Source of the DNA: JAMXLO01 sp963812475
GTDB taxonomy: Bacteria; Pseudomonadota; Alphaproteobacteria; Acetobacterales; Acetobacteraceae
Reading direction: 5' to 3'
NCBI GenBank assembly: GCA_963812475.1
Contig: CAWEVI010000039.1
Coordinates: 1 to 64,000 of the forward strand
DNA: 64,000 bases
Made by a program: the position numbers and the translations under genes. Below, one piece after another: positions 56,457 to 64,000 of the stretch (within the stretch, counting starts at the first letter, position 1; each line of letters opens with the position of its first letter). The notes under the pieces were generated by a model. That model made no database searches. It was not told the DNA's origin and worked only from the letters and a program-made list of their open reading frames with translations.

Positions 56457-56843
56457 GTGAGCAACGAAGAATCCACTCCCACCGAGCAGCCGCGCGCGCA
56501 GGCGATGGCCATGCGTGCCGGCGGCCGCAAGAAGGCAGCGGCGAAGAAGGCACCCGGTCGCAAGAAGAAGGCAGCGCCGAAGAAGGCAGCAGCACGCAAG
56601 ACCGTCGGGCGCAAGAAGGCCGCAGGACGCAAGGCTGCGCCGAAGAAGGCTGCGGCCCGCAAAACCGTCGGACGCAAGGCAGGTGTAAAGAAGGCCGGCG
56701 CGAAGAAGGCGGCCGCTCGCAAGAAGGCGCCTGGTCGCAAGAAGGCTGCTGCTCGCAAGACCGGCGGACGCCGGAAAGCTGCTGCTGCAGCGGCTCCGGC
56801 ATCGGAGTCGATGCCCTCGAACGGCTCGGAATCGATGAACTGA
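56457..56843 (+). CDS. Histone H1-like Lys/Ala-rich DNA-binding protein
   Basis: A 128-residue protein. After a short acidic N-terminus (MSNEESTPTEQPRAQ) the central 85 residues are low-complexity repeats such as KKAAAKKAPGRKKK and AARKTVGRK, highly basic with Ala, Lys, Arg and Gly. The end is acidic/polar (ASESMPSNGSESMN). The composition matches bacterial H1-like proteins (HC1/AlgP type) that compact DNA. Function is inferred from composition, not homology. GTG at 56457 follows GAAGGAG. Repeat-driven length variation is likely. Confidence 0.7.
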   Translation: MSNEESTPTEQPRAQAMAMRAGGRKKAAAKKAPGRKKKAAPKKAAARKTVGRKKAAGRKAAPKKAAARKTVGRKAGVKKAGAKKAAARKKAPGRKKAAARKTGGRRKAAAAAAPASESMPSNGSESMN

Positions 56844-56850
56844 AGCGACA

Positions 56851-56956
56851 CCGGGCCCGGCTCGACGCACCAAGCCGGGCCCAACGCACCAAGGGTGTCC
56901 GCGGACTCTTTGGGCTGATGGGTTTACCCCCGGATCAGGACCGGGGGAGACCCATC
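56851..56956. terminator. Two hairpins between convergent genes
   Basis: Hairpin one: GGGCCCGGCT (56853-56862) with AGCCGGGCCC (56873-56882). Hairpin two: GATGGGT..CCCCCGG (56917-56933) with CCGGGGG..ACCCATC (56941-56956), touching the otnC stop. Neither has a strong T-run; they probably end transcription from both sides. Confidence 0.55.
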
Positions 56957-57587
56957 AACCGTAGGTCGAAAGCAGATCGTCCACCTGGCGCGGCGTGAGC
57001 AGACGTGGCGTGGCGCCGCGCAGCAGCAGATAGAGTTTCGCGGCTTCCTCCAACTCCTCCGCCGCATAGACCGCATCGGTCAACGTCCTGCCCGACACCA
57101 CCGGACCATGATTCGCCAGCAGTACCGCACGGGCTTCGCGTGCCGCGGCGTGGATCGCAGGTTCCATCGCCGGATCGCCAGGCCGGTAGTATTCGATAAT
57201 CGGCATGCTCCGTCCGACGCGCATGACAAAGTAGGGCGTCAGCGGCGGAATCGGATTCGCAACATCGACATCGGGCAGACAGGCGACGGCGGTCGCCATC
57301 GTCGAATGCAGATGCACCACGGCGCCGGCATCTTCGCGCGCGCGATAGACGGCACGGTGCATGAACACCTCTTTTGACGGCTTGTCGCCACCAACATGGC
57401 GGAACTCGCCATCCAGCCGCGACAGCCGCTCCGCGTCGAGCCGTCCGAGGGAAGAGTTGGTCGGCGTGATCAGATAGCCATCGGCCAGGCGGACGCTGAT
57501 ATTGCCCGCACTGCCGACGGAAAACCCGCGGGAGAACAGTGAAGCGGCCAGTTCCACCAGGAGATGGCGGGTTTCGTCTTCGGTCAT
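56955..57587 (-). CDS. otnC: Class II aldolase, 3-oxo-tetronate 4-phosphate decarboxylase-like
   Basis: A 210-residue zinc-dependent class II aldolase/decarboxylase. Motifs: SRGFSVGSAGNISVRL, the HLHST zinc motif (VVHLHSTMATAVACL), and LLANHGPVV with a further zinc His. Together with the overlapping kinase it fits OtnC, which decarboxylates 3-oxo-tetronate-4-phosphate to dihydroxyacetone phosphate. Other L-fuculose-phosphate aldolase-like activities are possible. The start overlaps the otnK stop by 4 bases. It is the last gene of a long minus-strand operon. Confidence 0.85.
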   Translation of the reverse strand: MTEDETRHLLVELAASLFSRGFSVGSAGNISVRLADGYLITPTNSSLGRLDAERLSRLDGEFRHVGGDKPSKEVFMHRAVYRAREDAGAVVHLHSTMATAVACLPDVDVANPIPPLTPYFVMRVGRSMPIIEYYRPGDPAMEPAIHAAAREARAVLLANHGPVVSGRTLTDAVYAAEELEEAAKLYLLLRGATPRLLTPRQVDDLLSTYG

Positions 57588-58849
57588 GACAGCACCTCGA
57601 ACGCCCTGAGAAAGAAGTCGCGGGCGCCGAAGTTGCCCGACTTCAGCGACAGCAGCAGCGGCGCGCCGCCGCCCTCGGCGTAGGTCCAGGGCACGCCCGG
57701 ATCGATCTCCTCGCCGATGCGCAGGCTGTGCACGCCCAAGCGTGACACCACCGCACCCGCGGTCTCACCACCGGCAATGACCAGTCGCCGCACCCCCCGC
57801 GCAACAAGATCCTCGGCGATGCCTGCCAGAGTTTGTTCGATCAATGCTCCCGCAGCATCGCGTCCGAGATGCTGCTGGAGTGCTGTCACCTTGTCGGGTG
57901 GCGCCGAGGCGGCGATGACAACGGGAGCCGTGCCGAGCTTGTCGGCAATCCAGTTGCGCGCGGCTGCGATCATCTGCGCGGCATCGGGCGTGGCAAGGGG
58001 ATCGAGTTGCAGGACGGGGGCGTGCTCGCGCGCGAAGCCAAGCTGGCTGAGCGTCGCACGTGAACAGGAGCCGGCCAGCACGGCAGCGTGGCCGGCGACA
58101 TTCGGCAGCAGCGCCGCATCGCTCCGCTCCGGCAGTCTGCCCGCCCGGAGGAAGTTCGCCGGCAGGCCCATCGCGACGCCTGATCCGCCGGTGATCAACG
58201 CGTGATGCTCCGCGGCTTCCCCGATCGCGACCAGATGGGAGTCGCTGACCGCATCGATAATGGCGTAGCGGCGTCCCTGCTCCTTCAGCGCCGTCATCGC
58301 CTGGCGGATCGCCATCGCTCCCCGCTCGACCGTCGCATATGTCACCAGACCGACGGTACCGTCGGTCTGTCGCGACAGCACGCGCACCAGATTGGCGTCT
58401 GTCATCGGCGTCAGCGGATGGTGCTCCATGCCGCTCTCGTTCAGCAGCACGCTGCCGACGAACAGATGACCCTGGTACACGCTGCGCGCGTTGGCCGGGA
58501 ACGCCGGACAAGCAAGTGCGAAGCCACAGCCGAGCGCCGCGATCAGCGCGTCGGCCACCGGACCGATGTTGCCCGTGTCCGTACTGTCGAACGTGGAACA
58601 GTATTTGAAGAAGAACTGCTGACAGCCGACGCGGCGCAGCCACGCCAGCGCCGCGAGGCTATCCTCGACCGCCCGCTTCACGGGTGCGGTGCGTGACTTC
58701 AGTGCGACGACGACAGCATCGGCGTCGGGTGCAGGCTCTTCCGGACGCGGCACGCCGATGAGCTGAACCGTGCGCATGCCGCCACGGACCAGCATGGAGG
58801 CGAGATCGGTCGCCCCGGTGAAATCGTCGGCAATCGCACCCAGCAGCAT
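57584..58849 (-). CDS. otnK: Four-carbon acid sugar kinase, 3-oxo-tetronate kinase-like
   Basis: A 421-residue DUF1537 kinase. The N-terminal domain begins LLGAIADDFTGATDLASMLV with the substrate motif DDFTGA, followed by KYCSTFDSTDTGNIGPVADAL. The C-terminal nucleotide-binding domain contains GGETAGAVVSRLGV. Pairing with an overlapping class II aldolase is the OtnK-OtnC arrangement for tetronate use. The usual OtnI isomerase and DenD dehydrogenase are absent here. It lies 4 bp after the methyltransferase frame. Confidence 0.88.
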   Translation of the reverse strand: MLLGAIADDFTGATDLASMLVRGGMRTVQLIGVPRPEEPAPDADAVVVALKSRTAPVKRAVEDSLAALAWLRRVGCQQFFFKYCSTFDSTDTGNIGPVADALIAALGCGFALACPAFPANARSVYQGHLFVGSVLLNESGMEHHPLTPMTDANLVRVLSRQTDGTVGLVTYATVERGAMAIRQAMTALKEQGRRYAIIDAVSDSHLVAIGEAAEHHALITGGSGVAMGLPANFLRAGRLPERSDAALLPNVAGHAAVLAGSCSRATLSQLGFAREHAPVLQLDPLATPDAAQMIAAARNWIADKLGTAPVVIAASAPPDKVTALQQHLGRDAAGALIEQTLAGIAEDLVARGVRRLVIAGGETAGAVVSRLGVHSLRIGEEIDPGVPWTYAEGGGAPLLLSLKSGNFGARDFFLRAFEVLS

Positions 58850-58853
58850 GGCG

Positions 58854-59736
58854 TCATCCTCCCGATGGGATTCCCTGCGGCAACGCCAGTATGTCGCGGT
58901 GGCCGATCGTTATGGCAAGCCTTCCCTGCATCGCCTGGCGAAGTCGCGTTTCCTGCCAGTCCGCGATGGCGCGGCGGTGTGCGGGGCTTGCATCGCGCGC
59001 CGCATCGGCAGCGCCATCGATCAGGGCGCGCTGCATGCGCAGGGCAGCGCGCGGCACGTGCCAATCAGTCGGAGCCGATGCGGTTACGAAGTCGCGCGCG
59101 GCAAGTGCCTTCAGCGCCACAGATGATGCCGCCATGCCGAGTGCCGGTCCAAAACCCTTGTCGTACCGCTGATCGCGTCGGAACGCCGAACGCACGAGTG
59201 CGTCCTCGGGATGACGCGGCTGCCAAGCATCGCGGCCATCCACCGTCAGGCTGGCGAAAAACGGGACATGCAGCGAGTTCGAACAACCGTGCAAGCCACG
59301 CCGAGGAAACCAGGTCGAGCAGCGCGCTGCAGAGGACAGCATCGGCATCAGGAACAGCACTGGCCGGAACGTGCGCATTTACGACCGTCAAATCGCGCTG
59401 CATCGCCTGCATCCGCCACAGCCCGCCTGGCGTAGAGACAAGCAACGCGTCACCCGGAGCGGTCGCAGCGAAACCCTGCCGTCGCGCCCATGCGGCAGTC
59501 CGACCGAAGGCCTCGTCCAGCAGATCGGCGTCGCGGTCGATGACGATCCAGTCCTGCCCTCGACCGATGATCGGCGCCAGGAAGCGAAACAGGCTGCCGG
59601 TTCCAGCGCCGAGATCGAGCAGGCGGGGTCGCCTCGGAAGTCGATCGGCCAATCGCCGCGCAAGCGCCACGCTGCGTGCGGCATGGTCGAACGGTTCGCG
59701 CAGCGCAAGCCAGTCCGCGTCGAAGTGTTCCGTCAC
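58854..59736 (-). pseudogene. Class I SAM methyltransferase, one-base frameshift
   Basis: The N-terminal frame starts MTEHFDADWLALREPFD and has SAM motif I (LLDLGAGTGSLFRFL) and the acidic loop IVIDRDADLL. It loses frame after LFELAACPVF. The continuation FFASLTVDGRDAWQPRHPED with DKGFGPALGMAASSV lies in another frame and ends at 58854. The junction falls in a run of five A (59257-59261, plus strand); one more base would restore about 290 residues. The start overlaps the glycosyltransferase stop by ATGA. Sequencing error in the homopolymer is quite possible. Confidence 0.85.
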
Positions 59737-60770
59737 TCGGCCAGGGCCTGAACAAATTCCCTCGCCTGCGTCTGCCAGTTCGGCAGGGTCTGACCAACCC
59801 GAAACGCGGCTTCTGCAACGTCGTGACGCAGCGTTGCATCGAAGATGAGGCGGCGCAGCGCCTTGGAGAGATTGATGTGATCACCGGGATGGCAGACCAC
59901 ACCGGCCTCCGGTGGTACCAAGGATGCGGCGGCGCCGCCTCCGCCGACAGCGACCGGCAGACCGCGCTTGAGTGCTTCCGCGACGGCCATTCCGTAGCCT
60001 TCCCAGTGCGTGGCGAGGGCGAATATGTCGGCCTCGCGCCACAGCACTTCCAGCTCCGCGTCGGTCGCCTCGCCGGCAAAGCGCACGCGGGCGTCAATGC
60101 CGAATTCCACCGCAAGCGCTGCGAGCGTTCGGGCATGCACCGGATCGCGTTCGAGCGACCCGACGATGGTCAGACACCAATCGAGGTCGAATAGCCGCGC
60201 GAGGGCACGCAGCAGCACGTCATGACCCTTCCGCGGAACCAGCGTGCCGACCGAGATTATCCCGCAGGTCGGGCCGCCAGAGCCGACGCTGCGCGGCGCA
60301 TCGTCGGTGCCCGGCACAACAACCCGGATGCGTGCAGCCTCCACGCCGAAATCCGCCGCAAGTCGTTCACCGGTCGTCGCACTGGTGACGATGACCCGCG
60401 CGAGCAACGGCAAAAGGCGATTCTCGATGGCGAGCAGGCCATTGCGATCCGCTTCACGCAGCCCGGTCTCCATGGCGGTCGGATGGTGAATGACCCCGAC
60501 GGCGTTGCGCGTCGTCAGTGTGGTTTCCATGCCGGCGAAGGCAGGCAACGCCAGGCTGTCGATGATCGGGCGGGTTTCCTCGGTCAGATCATGCCACGCT
60601 GCGCGGGCAGCATTGCGCGCGGCCTCGTCGGCCAGCGGATGGACGCCCGCGAGTTCGACGACATTCACAGTGTGGCCTGCCTCGCGCAGGCCGCCGACGA
60701 TGCGCCGATCATAGGCGTAGCCGCCCGATACAGCATCGAAGGGCGCCGGCACGATCAGCGACAGGTGCAT
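59733..60770 (-). CDS. GT4-family glycosyltransferase
   Basis: A 345-residue GT-B retaining glycosyltransferase. The N-terminal domain has PAPFDAVSGGYAYDRRIV (acceptor side, glycine loop). The C-terminal donor domain has ISVGTLVPRKGHDVLLRAL, IVGSLERDP, and ATHWEGYGMAVAEALKRGLPV, the EX7E motif of GT4 enzymes. The ATG at 60770 shares a base with the stop of the pterin-synthase-like gene; a longer N-terminal form from 60800 lacks homology. Its place in this operon suggests it glycosylates a pterin-like or related small molecule rather than a surface polymer (inference). Confidence 0.9.
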   Translation of the reverse strand: MHLSLIVPAPFDAVSGGYAYDRRIVGGLREAGHTVNVVELAGVHPLADEAARNAARAAWHDLTEETRPIIDSLALPAFAGMETTLTTRNAVGVIHHPTAMETGLREADRNGLLAIENRLLPLLARVIVTSATTGERLAADFGVEAARIRVVVPGTDDAPRSVGSGGPTCGIISVGTLVPRKGHDVLLRALARLFDLDWCLTIVGSLERDPVHARTLAALAVEFGIDARVRFAGEATDAELEVLWREADIFALATHWEGYGMAVAEALKRGLPVAVGGGGAAASLVPPEAGVVCHPGDHINLSKALRRLIFDATLRHDVAEAAFRVGQTLPNWQTQAREFVQALAE

Positions 60771-61171
60771 CAGGCGATGGGTCCCTCGAAGGCCGCCCAT
60801 GCATTCGGGCTTTCGCGCAGCAGAATCTTCAACCCTGTGACGGCGCGGCCGCCCTCGCCGAGACGTCCATCGCGGCAGGCCGCGGCGAGCAGGCCATGGA
60901 TATGCAACGCCACGTGTTCGGTGGTCGTGTTGACGCCCTTGAATGTCGGGTTGTCATCCAGATTGCTGTAATCGAGCCCGTCGAGCACATGACGGAGTTC
61001 GGTCTTCGCCAGGCCGATATCGACCAGAAGCTGCAGATGGTCGAGCTTCGGGGCACGGAATTCCGCCTCCACCGCGAAGGTGGCGCCGTGGAGTCGCTGC
61101 GCCGGGCCGAATTCCTCACCCTGGAAACTATGGGCGATCATGATGTGGTCGCAGACTGTGAGGCTGAACAT
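60770..61171 (-). CDS. 6-pyruvoyltetrahydropterin synthase-fold protein, atypical active site
   Basis: A 133-residue T-fold protein of the PTPS/QueD family. Recognisable parts are CDHIMIAHSFQGEEFGPAQR, LHGATFAVEAEF, LDGLDYSNLDDNPTF, NTTTEHVALHIHGLL and the terminal LRESPNAW. Against canonical QueD the catalytic Cys four residues before the His is Ala24, and the HGH zinc motif is HGA (His28, Ala30), so one zinc ligand and the nucleophile are changed. Classic PTPS or CPH4 synthase activity is therefore doubtful; a related pterin reaction is likely. It abuts the dehydrogenase (no gap) and overlaps the glycosyltransferase. Confidence 0.82.
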   Translation of the reverse strand: MFSLTVCDHIMIAHSFQGEEFGPAQRLHGATFAVEAEFRAPKLDHLQLLVDIGLAKTELRHVLDGLDYSNLDDNPTFKGVNTTTEHVALHIHGLLAAACRDGRLGEGGRAVTGLKILLRESPNAWAAFEGPIA

Positions 61172-62125
61172 TCACTCGGTCCCATATGTGATGACATGAC
61201 AAAGGCCGCCCGGCGCGAGGATGCGCGGCATCAGGAGCGGTGTATCCTCGAACCGGGTCGGTCCTTCCAATAGCGCGTCGTATGCGGGATCGGCCAGAAG
61301 CTCGAGGGCCATCGCGAGCCGCTCGCCGTGGCTGCGCCGACCGCGCATTGCCGGCGCGACGGCGCCAACCTGACTGGCGATCAGCCGCAGCCGTCGTGCA
61401 TGGAATGCCTCGCCGAGCGGCAGAGCAGGCGCACGGTCGCCGAACCAGCTTGCCTCGATGATGCGCGCCTCGAAGGCCGCGGATGCGAGCGCCAGACGAA
61501 GACCGGATTCGCTCGCGGATGCATGCACCAACAGTTCGTGATCCTGCGGCGCCGCTTCGGGCAGAGCGAACATACAGCCGAACCGGTGTGCCAGATTTGC
61601 GCGGGCCGCGTTGGTGTCCACCACCGTCACCCGTGCGGCGGGGACGCGCGCAAGCAGGGCAGCGCAGAGCAGACCGACCACACCGGCGCCGATGACGAGC
61701 ATCCGTTCGCCGGCAAGCGGCGCGGCATCCCACAGCACGTTCAGCGCGGTTTCCATATTGGCGGCAAGAACCGCGCGCGGCGTCGGCACCGCGTCGGGCA
61801 CCCGAATGCACATCGGCTTCGGCGCGACAAAAACGTCCTGATGCGGATGCAATGCGAAGATCCGGCTGCCATCGGCTATGCGGCCGACCGCGCTGTAGCC
61901 GTATTTGACCGGAAACGGGAACTGACCGGACATCAGCGGCGCGCGCATGGCCTGATGCTGGCTCTCCGGGACCCGCCCGGCGAACACCAGCGATTCGGTG
62001 CCGCGCGACACGCCGCTGGCCAGCGTGCGCACCAGGAACTGCCCTGACGCCGCCGCGGGCAAGGTCTCGGCGCGGATTTCGCCCCTGCCGGGCGCCACTG
62101 TCCAGAACGCGTGCGCCTCGGTCAC
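61172..62125 (-). CDS. Medium-chain dehydrogenase, BchC-like
   Basis: A 317-residue MDR-superfamily oxidoreductase. In place of the usual catalytic-zinc Cys (GVCGTD) it reads SGVSRGTESLVFAGRVP, as in BchC-type enzymes, followed by KYGYSAVGRI. The Rossmann loop MLVIGAGVVGLLCAALL binds NAD(P). The C-terminus has the family's GERLAMALELL segment. It may oxidise or reduce a side chain on a ring compound. It overlaps the RibD-type gene by 4 bases and abuts the PTPS-like gene, so co-translation is expected. Confidence 0.85.
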   Translation of the reverse strand: MTEAHAFWTVAPGRGEIRAETLPAAASGQFLVRTLASGVSRGTESLVFAGRVPESQHQAMRAPLMSGQFPFPVKYGYSAVGRIADGSRIFALHPHQDVFVAPKPMCIRVPDAVPTPRAVLAANMETALNVLWDAAPLAGERMLVIGAGVVGLLCAALLARVPAARVTVVDTNAARANLAHRFGCMFALPEAAPQDHELLVHASASESGLRLALASAAFEARIIEASWFGDRAPALPLGEAFHARRLRLIASQVGAVAPAMRGRRSHGERLAMALELLADPAYDALLEGPTRFEDTPLLMPRILAPGGLCHVITYGTE

Positions 62126-62883
62126 GGCCGTGCGCCCGGCCGCACCCGTCCAAGCGGAATGTCGAGCAGCAGATCGGCGCCAACGTGATGCACCGACCAG
62201 TCCAGGCGCAATCCTTCCGTCAGACTGGCAGCTTCCGGCAGGGTGAAGGCGGGAATTCCCGAGCCGATCAGCAAGGGCGCAATCGTGACATGCAGGCGAT
62301 CCAATCTGCCGGCGGCCAGGAAGCGCGAAACGGTGATGCCGCCGCCTTCGACGAAGACGCGCCGCAACCCACGATTGGCCAAAGCCACGAGCACGGCGTC
62401 GATATCCAGACCCGCACGCGCCCGCGGCAGACGCAGCACCGGCGCCTTGCCGACAAGATCGCCGCCCGGCGCATCAGCGGCGCAGAACAGCAGCGTGGCC
62501 GGCGCATCGCGGAACACGCGGTAGTTCGCATCCAGCCTTCGGTCGGTGTCCAAAACCACCCGCACCGGCGAGGGACCTTCAACCTCGCGTGTGGTCAACT
62601 GCGGGTCATCGGCACGCACCGTGCCGGCGCCCACGACGACGGCATCGAACAGCGCGCGAAGCCGGTGGGTGTGCACGATGTCATCGTGCCCGCTGATCCA
62701 ATGCGACGCGCCGCTTGTGGTCGCGATGCGTCCATCCAGCGACTGCGCGATACGGCCGAGCACATAGCAGCCATCATCGGCGATCGGTGGAGCGAGCAGC
62801 GGGCCGTAGAGCGACGACAGAGCGGCATCCGCTGGCGAACGGCGCAGCAGGCGGCGCCAGGTCTCCGGGGCCAATGCATTCAT
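62122..62883 (-). CDS. RibD C-terminal-domain reductase (DHFR-like)
   Basis: A 253-residue NADPH-dependent reductase corresponding to the reductase half of RibD, without a deaminase domain. Motifs: YVLGRIAQSLDGRIATTSGASHWISG, VVVGAGTVRADDPQLTTR, RVFVEGGGITVSRFL. Relatives reduce pyrimidine, pterin or archaeal riboflavin intermediates. The first about 35 residues are an extra N-terminal part. It is the first gene of the pterin-like operon, starting 37 bp after the flgN-like gene. Confidence 0.87.
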   Translation of the reverse strand: MNALAPETWRRLLRRSPADAALSSLYGPLLAPPIADDGCYVLGRIAQSLDGRIATTSGASHWISGHDDIVHTHRLRALFDAVVVGAGTVRADDPQLTTREVEGPSPVRVVLDTDRRLDANYRVFRDAPATLLFCAADAPGGDLVGKAPVLRLPRARAGLDIDAVLVALANRGLRRVFVEGGGITVSRFLAAGRLDRLHVTIAPLLIGSGIPAFTLPEAASLTEGLRLDWSVHHVGADLLLDIPLGRVRPGARP

Positions 62884-62920
62884 GCGCTGGCAGTATCACG
62901 GCGATCGCGACGCCGGTAGT

Positions 62921-63304
62921 TCAGGCGCGCGCGAACAACGCGAAGGCCGCCGGTCGGGCGAGATGGCCGGTGGCGCCGCGCGTGGAATAACCCGCTGGCG
63001 CAACCGCCGGCACGGCCGCCCGCGCTATCACGCCGATCACGCGCGTCTGCACGGCGATGGCCCGCTCCAGCAGCGTTCGGTTCTCCTGCGACAGCGACTG
63101 CAATCGCCGCGCCAGGGGCTCCATCGTCGCGTGCGACATCGTGGTGCCCTGGGCATCGCGCGCCGCAAGCAAGCCGGCGACGGCACGTTGCTTGTCCGCC
63201 AGCATTGAGGCCGCACGCGGCAAATCCAGCGCCGCCAGAGCCGAATTCTCTTCGATCAGCATATCCGCGAGCCGGCCGGCAGCGGCGATCAGTTCCGTGC
63301 TCAC
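62921..63304 (-). CDS. flgN: FlgN-like flagellar export chaperone
   Basis: A 127-residue helical protein with a FlgN-like pattern: ADMLIEENSALAALDLPRAA, LADKQRAVAGLL and SLSQENRTLLERAIAVQTRV. FlgN binds hook-associated proteins before export. Conservation is low, so identity leans on position after flgJ. GTG at 63304 overlaps the flgJ stop by 4 bases. Confidence 0.65.
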   Translation of the reverse strand: MSTELIAAAGRLADMLIEENSALAALDLPRAASMLADKQRAVAGLLAARDAQGTTMSHATMEPLARRLQSLSQENRTLLERAIAVQTRVIGVIARAAVPAVAPAGYSTRGATGHLARPAAFALFARA

Positions 63305-63603
63305 TGCGTCTGCTCCTGTGCGTGCAACATGGCGGCGAACACCGGCGCGGCAATTCCCAGACCGCCATGCGCGGCGATCTGCTTGCCGATCGCGTCCACC
63401 AGCATCGGCTGCCAACTGGCTTCCGCCTCGCCGCCGCCGAATTGGGAGTGTGCGGCGTCTACCGTCTCGAACATCGGTTCCAGCAACTGGCCGAGCGCCA
63501 TTGCCTCGAAGTCCTTCGCCCCCTGCATGAGCTTGCTCACCCGTTCCGGCGGCAGCGTGCTGGCCGGCAGCGGCGGCGTGGGCGGCAGGATGCGGTTGCT
63601 CAT
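63301..63603 (-). CDS. flgJ: FlgJ-type rod-binding protein
   Basis: A 100-residue protein equal to the N-terminal rod-binding domain of FlgJ, with the conserved AKDFEAMALGQLLEPMF motif and LVDAIGKQIAAHGGLGIA. The muramidase domain of enterobacterial FlgJ is absent, as is usual in alphaproteobacteria, where a separate enzyme opens the wall. It overlaps flgI and flgN by ATGA-type junctions. Confidence 0.88.
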   Translation of the reverse strand: MSNRILPPTPPLPASTLPPERVSKLMQGAKDFEAMALGQLLEPMFETVDAAHSQFGGGEAEASWQPMLVDAIGKQIAAHGGLGIAAPVFAAMLHAQEQTQ

Positions 63604-64000
63604 CAGCGCACCTGCAGGTCGGCCTGCAGCGCGCCGGCCGCCTTGATCGACTGAAGTATGCTGATCATGTCGCGCGGGCCGATGCCGAGCGCGTTCAGGC
63701 TGGCGACCAGGTCGCGCAACGTCACGCTGCCCTGCAGGATTCCCAGCTTGCGGTCATGCTGGTCGTCCACCTGCACCTGCGTGCGCGGCACGACGACCGT
63801 CTTGCCGCCGGAGAAAGCAGCCGGCTGGCTCACTTCGGGCGTTTCGGTCACCCGAATGGTCAGATTGCCCTGTGCGATTGCCACCGTGCTGATCCGGACG
63901 TTGGCGCCCATGACGATGGTGCCGCTGGCTTCCTCGATCACCACGATGGCGGGGCTGTCCGGCTCGACGCGGAGATCCTCGAGCGCGGCGAGCGCCTCGA
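63603..64000 (-). CDS. flgI: Flagellar P-ring protein FlgI, C-terminal part
   Basis: The last about 132 residues of FlgI, cut by the window edge. Hallmarks are VIEEASGTIVMGANVRISTVAIAQGNLTI and NALGIGPRDMISILQSIKAAGAL near the end. FlgI forms the periplasmic P ring around the flagellar rod. The frame is open to the last base. It leads an flgI-flgJ-flgN unit on the minus strand. Confidence 0.95.
   Translation of the reverse strand, partial: EALAALEDLRVEPDSPAIVVIEEASGTIVMGANVRISTVAIAQGNLTIRVTETPEVSQPAAFSGGKTVVVPRTQVQVDDQHDRKLGILQGSVTLRDLVASLNALGIGPRDMISILQSIKAAGALQADLQVR

Overview
The window is GC-rich and reads as chromosome from an alphaproteobacterium, most likely a member of the Acetobacteraceae/Rhodospirillales. 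This is inferred from family resemblance only: a complete alphaproteobacterial-style division and cell-wall cluster ending in ftsZ-lpxC-bamD-recN-ligA, a UPF0262 protein, meso-DAP-type MurE, LpxC (Gram-negative outer membrane) and flagellar P-ring/rod genes.

Layout. 1-2.3 kb: a VOC-fold protein, a DjlA-type co-chaperone and a murein amidase. 2.3-3.3 kb: an inverted-repeat element, the RNase P RNA gene, and a promoter carrying four evenly spaced MraZ boxes. 3.3-23.5 kb: the whole dcw cluster on one strand (mraZ, rsmH, ftsL, ftsI, murE, murF, mraY, murD, ftsW, murG, murC, murB, ddl, ftsQ, ftsA, ftsZ, lpxC), mostly with ATGA/TGATG overlaps, so peptidoglycan precursor synthesis, septal synthesis and FtsZ are coupled. 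mraZ carries a one-base frameshift that joins its frame to rsmH. 23.5-28.4 kb: bamD, recN, ligA.

28.4-34.4 kb: an accessory segment bounded by a 174-bp direct repeat of the ligA 3' end (about 97% identical). It holds a three-gene cassette (serine recombinase, HEPN-type protein, HNH-type protein), a HAD phosphatase, two GFA-family proteins and several gene remnants. This is the best candidate for an undescribed mobile or defence module.

34.4-46 kb: a patchy region with a Tat-exported hydrolase, a one-chain double ABC exporter that carries a palindromic repeat in frame, a LysR regulator, a sulfotransferase, a cysteine-synthase-type enzyme with a rhodanese, a chimeric scar, and a decayed alcohol dehydrogenase. 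45-55.9 kb: aldehyde dehydrogenase behind a perfect FNR box, DUF779, an operon of DUF983/UPF0262/mtnA/lipoprotein, an Asp/Glu-type racemase, an allantoinase-like amidohydrolase, and prpD-prpC. 56-64 kb: a Lys/Ala-rich histone H1-like gene, then a tightly packed minus-strand operon: RibD-type reductase, BchC-like dehydrogenase, a 6-pyruvoyltetrahydropterin-synthase-fold protein with altered active-site residues, glycosyltransferase, frameshifted methyltransferase, otnK, otnC. It looks like an uncharacterised pathway to a glycosylated/methylated pterin-like compound. The window ends in flgN-flgJ-flgI.

Three otherwise well-conserved genes (mraZ, a hypothetical protein at 28.4-29.1 kb, the methyltransferase at 59 kb) each carry one apparent indel; sequencing error is possible. 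No tRNA, CRISPR array or intact insertion sequence was seen.
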